Made by a program: the position numbers and the translations under genes. Shown here in pieces: positions 59,875-64,000 of a stretch of DNA of 64,000 nt. The notes beneath the pieces were generated by a model, which had not been told where the DNA came from, did not search any database, and was given only the letters and a program-made list of their open reading frames with translations. Position 1 is the stretch's first letter, and each line of letters opens with the position of its first letter. The DNA is taken from contig SUTS01000001.1 of NCBI GenBank assembly GCA_015152555.1, positions 1 through 64,000 of the forward strand. Reading direction: 5' to 3'. This DNA comes from Cyanobacteria bacterium SIG26 (GTDB lineage: Bacteria > Cyanobacteriota > Vampirovibrionia > Gastranaerophilales > Gastranaerophilaceae).

Positions 59875-61596
59875 CTAATCAACGTACAATGGCGCTAACT
59901 TCTTTGATTGTTGAGGAATTACACCATCTTCTATTGATACATATACTCTATAATCAATCTCTGCAAAACAATTATCAATAGATTCTAATTCCGCCAATTT
60001 AGCTTCATCAATATTTCCGCTATCAATCATATCTGCAATAAAGCTAAATCTTTCAACGTGTTCATTAAATCTATCTGTAGCATAGTCTTTTGCCTGCCAA
60101 GTTGTAATCAAGAATGGCCAATCTGAACTTTGCAACAACAAGTTTTCTCTTGCTAATTGATTTAATGCCCTATGTAACAACTTGTTATCTGGAATTGATT
60201 GGTATCTATCAGCAATCGCTGTTATACGTTTTTCGCAAGAATGAATAATTGGCCACATCCATTCTGTTAAGTGGTTATTCCATACATAGAAGTGTCCACC
60301 TTGACCCCAAGAAGATTCAGGGATTTGAATAGCTTCTGTTGGCGGATGAGCATGTAAGTATTCACCCGCAGTCATTCTTTCAACTTGTGGAACATAATTA
60401 TGGAATTTTTTAATAACTTGTTTAATAAATTCCACACCTTCAAACCACCAGTGACCAAACAACTCAGTATCAAACGATACCATTATCAAACCTTCTTTAC
60501 CTGTTGCATTTTTATAATCATTCAACTGATGATATAACATTGTCGTATAGTGATCTGAGTTTTCATTTATTTTGTTTAGGGCTAATACTGGATCATATAA
60601 CATCTTATCACCTAAATCTGTCTTAGAAGATGTAATTCTCCAATAATTCATGCCAGATTTATCATCTTTTTTGTGGAATTCTCTAAATACTCCATCCCCT
60701 GGGTAACCGTCAGCCGCAGACCATACTTGATAACCTGCTCTATCATTTCTACCCATAACTGCAACTTGTGCATCAGGCAACCAATAAGCTGAATATGTAT
60801 CATATCCGGTTGGTTCTCTTTCAGGTAAAGGAATATACTCAATATTTCCATAAACCCCAACAACTCGACGACAACCAATTGAATTACCACCTTCAATAAC
60901 GTGAGATTCTGTGAAGAAATACTCAATATCATTGTTTTGTAATGTTAATTCAATCGCAGGTCTCCAATGTTTTTGACCATCTTTACCTACATATTCATAA
61001 CCTTGTCTATATGCACATTCAGGCAACCAGCACCCTTTTGCTTTTTTACCAAAGAATCTTTTTGTTGTGTCTGAACCAACTTTAAATTGTGCATTTAAAT
61101 TATTATCAGTAGCTAACAACGGTGAAAATCCGTGAGTTGCTCCAGATGTTGTAATTTCAATACATCCTAGATCTTGATATTTTTTGAATGCTGAAATTAA
61201 ATCCATATTATATTTATTTACGAAAGAATTTTTAATATTATTAAACCAATCGAAATAATATTTTGCCAAATATTTTAAGTGTTGAGAATGCGGAACCTCT
61301 GGATCCGGATATCTTTCTAAATCTTCAGAAACACTTTTGATTCTTGAATCTAAATACTCAACAAAACCCTGTCTTAAATGTTCATCATACAACTGCTCAG
61401 CTAAAATTGGAGTAATACCAACAGTTAACTTTGCTTTAATTCCTTCTTCATACAATTCGGAAATTGCATTAAGAAGAGGAACGTATGTTTCTGCCATACA
61501 TTCATAAAGGTTTTCTTCACCAAACGGCCACATACCCGCTTTTCTATAGTATGGTAGGTGACTGTGTAACATAAAAACAAATTGTCCTACTGACAT
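59875..61596 (-). CDS. GH57 1,4-alpha-glucan branching enzyme-like protein
   Basis: This enzyme makes alpha-1,6 branches in glycogen, or acts on related glucans. The 573-residue product has the GH57 start FVFMLHSHLPYYRKAGMWPF, catalytic Glu193 in GCWLPECAYRQGYE, SFDTELFGHWWFEG near residue 370 with the catalytic Asp, and a C-terminal helical domain with SSDWPFLITTWQAKDYA. GGAGGA lies just before the ATG at 61,596; the frame opens at a TTG 12 bases earlier. Common in cyanobacteria and Melainabacteria. No other glycogen gene is next to it. Confidence 0.92.
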   Translation of the reverse strand: MSVGQFVFMLHSHLPYYRKAGMWPFGEENLYECMAETYVPLLNAISELYEEGIKAKLTVGITPILAEQLYDEHLRQGFVEYLDSRIKSVSEDLERYPDPEVPHSQHLKYLAKYYFDWFNNIKNSFVNKYNMDLISAFKKYQDLGCIEITTSGATHGFSPLLATDNNLNAQFKVGSDTTKRFFGKKAKGCWLPECAYRQGYEYVGKDGQKHWRPAIELTLQNNDIEYFFTESHVIEGGNSIGCRRVVGVYGNIEYIPLPEREPTGYDTYSAYWLPDAQVAVMGRNDRAGYQVWSAADGYPGDGVFREFHKKDDKSGMNYWRITSSKTDLGDKMLYDPVLALNKINENSDHYTTMLYHQLNDYKNATGKEGLIMVSFDTELFGHWWFEGVEFIKQVIKKFHNYVPQVERMTAGEYLHAHPPTEAIQIPESSWGQGGHFYVWNNHLTEWMWPIIHSCEKRITAIADRYQSIPDNKLLHRALNQLARENLLLQSSDWPFLITTWQAKDYATDRFNEHVERFSFIADMIDSGNIDEAKLAELESIDNCFAEIDYRVYVSIEDGVIPQQSKKLAPLYVD

Positions 61597-61741
61597 TTTT
61601 TCCTCCAATCTACTGAACTATACCTTAATATAATCCAATTATGTACACTTTATATATACCACAAATGACTAAAAAATATAATACTATTTAACTAGTTCTA
61701 GTGAATAATTTTACAAATATTAACAGGATAAATTTAAGCAA

Positions 61742-61774
61742 GAAAAAAGGTTAGATGAATTACCCCTCTAACCT
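61742..61774 (-). terminator. Terminator of the right-edge gene
   Basis: GGTTAGA (61749-61755) pairs with TCTAACC (61767-61773). On the minus strand a run of six T follows. It lies about 45 bases past the stop of the gene at 61,820. Confidence 0.8.
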
Positions 61775-61819
61775 AAGAATCACTAACCGAATCACATATA
61801 ACTCCTCTGAAAGTCTTTT

Positions 61820-64000
61820 TTAACTCCTTACCATTTTTTCTAAAACACTATCATTCTGTTTAAAGTATATTTTAGCACCGTTTGGAGATGGTGTTATTTG
61901 TTTTTTTACAATTTGATTTTCATTATTCTTTGATGCTACCTCATAAGATTTAATAGATCGTTTACCGGTCAATCGTTGCATAAAATCATAATATTTACGT
62001 TTAAATCCTGTCGCATTATTCTGTTTTGTTTCGAGCGCAATCAATTCATCTCTTGTATGAGGTTTCAACGGTGTTCCAACAGAGGATCTGGTTAACATTT
62101 CACCTAATGTGGTATTTGTTACGGTAATTAAGCTCATTCCCAATAATGATGAATTATATTGATTTCTAAATGTTGAGTTGAATAAATCAATCAATAAAGT
62201 TTGATAGAACAATCTTGAACCTTCTTGTACAAATCTTTCTTTAAATTTAGTTTCTGCACCATTCTTATCATTACCATTAGATTTCAACATTACCATATTA
62301 TAGTTATCTGTCATCAAGAACCAAATTGTCGCAACTGCAGCTGCAGTTTTTGCCAAGTTAGATAGCTCGGCATTTGAAACACTTGAAATTGACTCAACAT
62401 TAAATCCTTTTAACAAATTAACTTGTACATAATCTTGGAAATCTTTTTGAGAAATCTTACCTTTTCCTAATTTTTCAGCTTGTCTTGCAATTCTATCAAA
62501 ACTTTTTGCCAATACACTAATATCTGATGGTAATTTATTCGATTTACCTTTTGATTTTGATAAAGCTCTAACAATTTTTTCATCTACCATCCAATATGGT
62601 AATGTTACCGTATTCCACATAAATTTAAACGGCGCTATTACAAAGTCAACAAGAGGTTTTGTCTTCTTATCTTTTTTACCTAAATCAATAATAGCTTTGC
62701 CATCAACAGTTTTTTGAGCAGCTTTAGCAACTTCATCGTACTTTTGCGCCAATTTATCAAAACCATTTTCTTTTAATACATTTACGACTGCATCAAATTT
62801 CGCTGTTTCAACCTCGAATTTTTGCGAAGTTAATCTCTTATAGAAATCGGTAAATGGTTTAAAAATAACTTTTGATTGAAATTCTTTCACTGCATTTGCT
62901 TGACTTAAATCTCTAATGCCTAATTTTTCAAATTTTTCAGCATTATTTGCTTTCATATTTTCAAAATATTTCAAAGCTGCTTTTTGAACGGCAGGAATTT
63001 TCTTCGCGAATTTAAGACCATAACCTGTACCCAAAACTGTAGCAGATGCCTTCATAATTGTGTCAAATGATAACAATGGTTTTTGTTGTTCTTTACCCTT
63101 TGCCTGAGGCGCTTTGTTAACTTCAGCCTTAAAGGTCAAAGGTTTAATTTCAGATTCTTTCGCATTATTACGTCTATTTTCTTCCCTTGCTTGTTCTGGA
63201 GTTAAACGAGTAATATGCTTACCATTTGCCAGACGTGAATACATTTCGGTCACTAACACTGTCAAACCTGTTGTTATAACAATACCCATTTTTGATTTAT
63301 TGATAAAACTTTGGAATGCACCCATTGTAATCAATGTCAAATAACCGCTTGTCAAAATTCTGCTGGTTTCTTGTTTGAATCTTGTTTTTCTTTCTTTTTC
63401 AGCTTCTTTAGAATCATCATCCATCATTCGAGATAAGTTATAAGCATCATTTGCTAAAAATATCGCAGGAGGCAAACCCGAAACAAGTCTATTTAATGAT
63501 CTTTCATGCTTTGTATCATAATTACCTGATTTTGGATCAAACATTTTTAATTTACTTTGAAAAACGTGAGATTCCAAGCTATTTTCTATATCATCGGAAA
63601 TTTTAGCAACTTCATCAGCCGGAATCTCTTTTATATTTTTATATCCATGTTGTTTCGCAAAATTCTCTAATGCAGAATTTAATTTAACTTCCTTATAAGT
63701 AATTAAACCTGTCAATGAATTTAATTTAGAGTCAATTTTGGAACGTTGTCTTATATTTTTAAAGAACGGTTTTTCCAAAATATTTACAGACCATTTTTTC
63801 ATGCCGGGAACTTTGCCCATTAATTCAACCAAACCATTTAACATATCTAACGGCAAAATCTTAAAAGGATATAAGATACCGTCTAAAGCTAAATGTGGAA
63901 TTGATTTTTTATTAACGATGATTTCATCCCCATTAACTTGAATCAATTTAGAAGTTCTATCAGCATGCTTATTTGTAATATCCTCAAAAAGCTCCCTACC
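61820..64000 (-). CDS. Large membrane protein, partial (5' end off the right edge)
   Basis: The visible part is at least 726 residues; the frame is open to the last base of the window, so the start lies beyond it, and the TTG at 63,946 is not needed. Several hydrophobic stretches are present (for example TSGYLTLITMGAFQSFI, IVITTGLTVLVTEM and AAVATIWFLMTDNYNM), separated by Lys/Asn-rich linkers. I do not recognise the family; similar long proteins occur in gut Melainabacteria as far as I recall. It ends KMVRS and has a terminator. Confidence 0.7.
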   Translation of the reverse strand, partial: GRELFEDITNKHADRTSKLIQVNGDEIIVNKKSIPHLALDGILYPFKILPLDMLNGLVELMGKVPGMKKWSVNILEKPFFKNIRQRSKIDSKLNSLTGLITYKEVKLNSALENFAKQHGYKNIKEIPADEVAKISDDIENSLESHVFQSKLKMFDPKSGNYDTKHERSLNRLVSGLPPAIFLANDAYNLSRMMDDDSKEAEKERKTRFKQETSRILTSGYLTLITMGAFQSFINKSKMGIVITTGLTVLVTEMYSRLANGKHITRLTPEQAREENRRNNAKESEIKPLTFKAEVNKAPQAKGKEQQKPLLSFDTIMKASATVLGTGYGLKFAKKIPAVQKAALKYFENMKANNAEKFEKLGIRDLSQANAVKEFQSKVIFKPFTDFYKRLTSQKFEVETAKFDAVVNVLKENGFDKLAQKYDEVAKAAQKTVDGKAIIDLGKKDKKTKPLVDFVIAPFKFMWNTVTLPYWMVDEKIVRALSKSKGKSNKLPSDISVLAKSFDRIARQAEKLGKGKISQKDFQDYVQVNLLKGFNVESISSVSNAELSNLAKTAAAVATIWFLMTDNYNMVMLKSNGNDKNGAETKFKERFVQEGSRLFYQTLLIDLFNSTFRNQYNSSLLGMSLITVTNTTLGEMLTRSSVGTPLKPHTRDELIALETKQNNATGFKRKYYDFMQRLTGKRSIKSYEVASKNNENQIVKKQITPSPNGAKIYFKQNDSVLEKMVRS

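Overview
The window reads as an AT-rich chromosome segment of a gut cyanobacterial relative of the Melainabacteria/Vampirovibrionia, most likely order Gastranaerophilales. Three things point there. The ATP synthase genes run a-c-b'-b-delta-alpha-gamma without beta and epsilon, which is the cyanobacterial split layout. There are prepilin-like proteins with a class III AFTLxE leader, as is common in this lineage. Several long proteins look lineage-specific. Genus and species cannot be told from the sequence alone.

Left part, 1-29,000 (mostly core genes). rplJ-rplL has its own promoter and an L10-leader-like 5' UTR. It is followed by a secreted metallophosphatase, rqcP, two prepilin-like genes, trpB, a 54-residue stand-alone LuxR-type HTH gene, an alpha/alpha-barrel protein, a large filament-like protein of unknown role, a PHP phosphoesterase, a membrane protein/zinc ribbon/rph operon, two small exported coiled-coil proteins and an acetolactate synthase. 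Next come a minus-strand operon birA-oadG-oadA-oadB (biotin ligase plus a Na+-pumping decarboxylase) and, divergently, the atp operon. The c subunit lacks two of the Na+ ligands, so the decarboxylase probably makes a Na+ gradient while the ATP synthase uses protons. Two paralogous membrane proteins and a family 4 uracil-DNA glycosylase follow.

Middle part, 29,000-58,400 (accessory and defence island). It starts in repeat-rich DNA and holds a DUF4143 ATPase with an operator-like palindrome over its promoter, hcp, an HNH protein with an SF1 helicase-nuclease, a peroxiredoxin, a catalytic-domain-only tyrosine recombinase, a giant KAP NTPase, a complete type I restriction-modification operon with a YgjP-type metallopeptidase, a class III cyclase-like protein, several tiny unknown genes, a GIY-YIG/DUF4357 protein, a four-gene Mu-like transposition operon and a TIGR04141/DUF6119-like protein. 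The island ends at a tRNA-Asp gene.

Right part, 58,400-64,000. It has a tRNA-Asp, a protein with a Cys-His-Asp transglutaminase/papain-like arrangement, a GH57 glucan branching enzyme and a large membrane protein gene that runs off the right edge.

The most unusual signals are: three intergenic arrays of TTTAAA with a strict period near 11 nt, two of them starting at a stop codon and the third about 12 nt after one; the HNH plus helicase-nuclease pair, a candidate defence module; a Mu-like operon carrying a recombinase DNA-binding domain with no catalytic domain; a cyclase-like gene in the island; and several families of dispersed hairpin repeats, one of which appears to have entered the 5' end of a prepilin gene. 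No searches were run. Family names rest on motifs read by eye.
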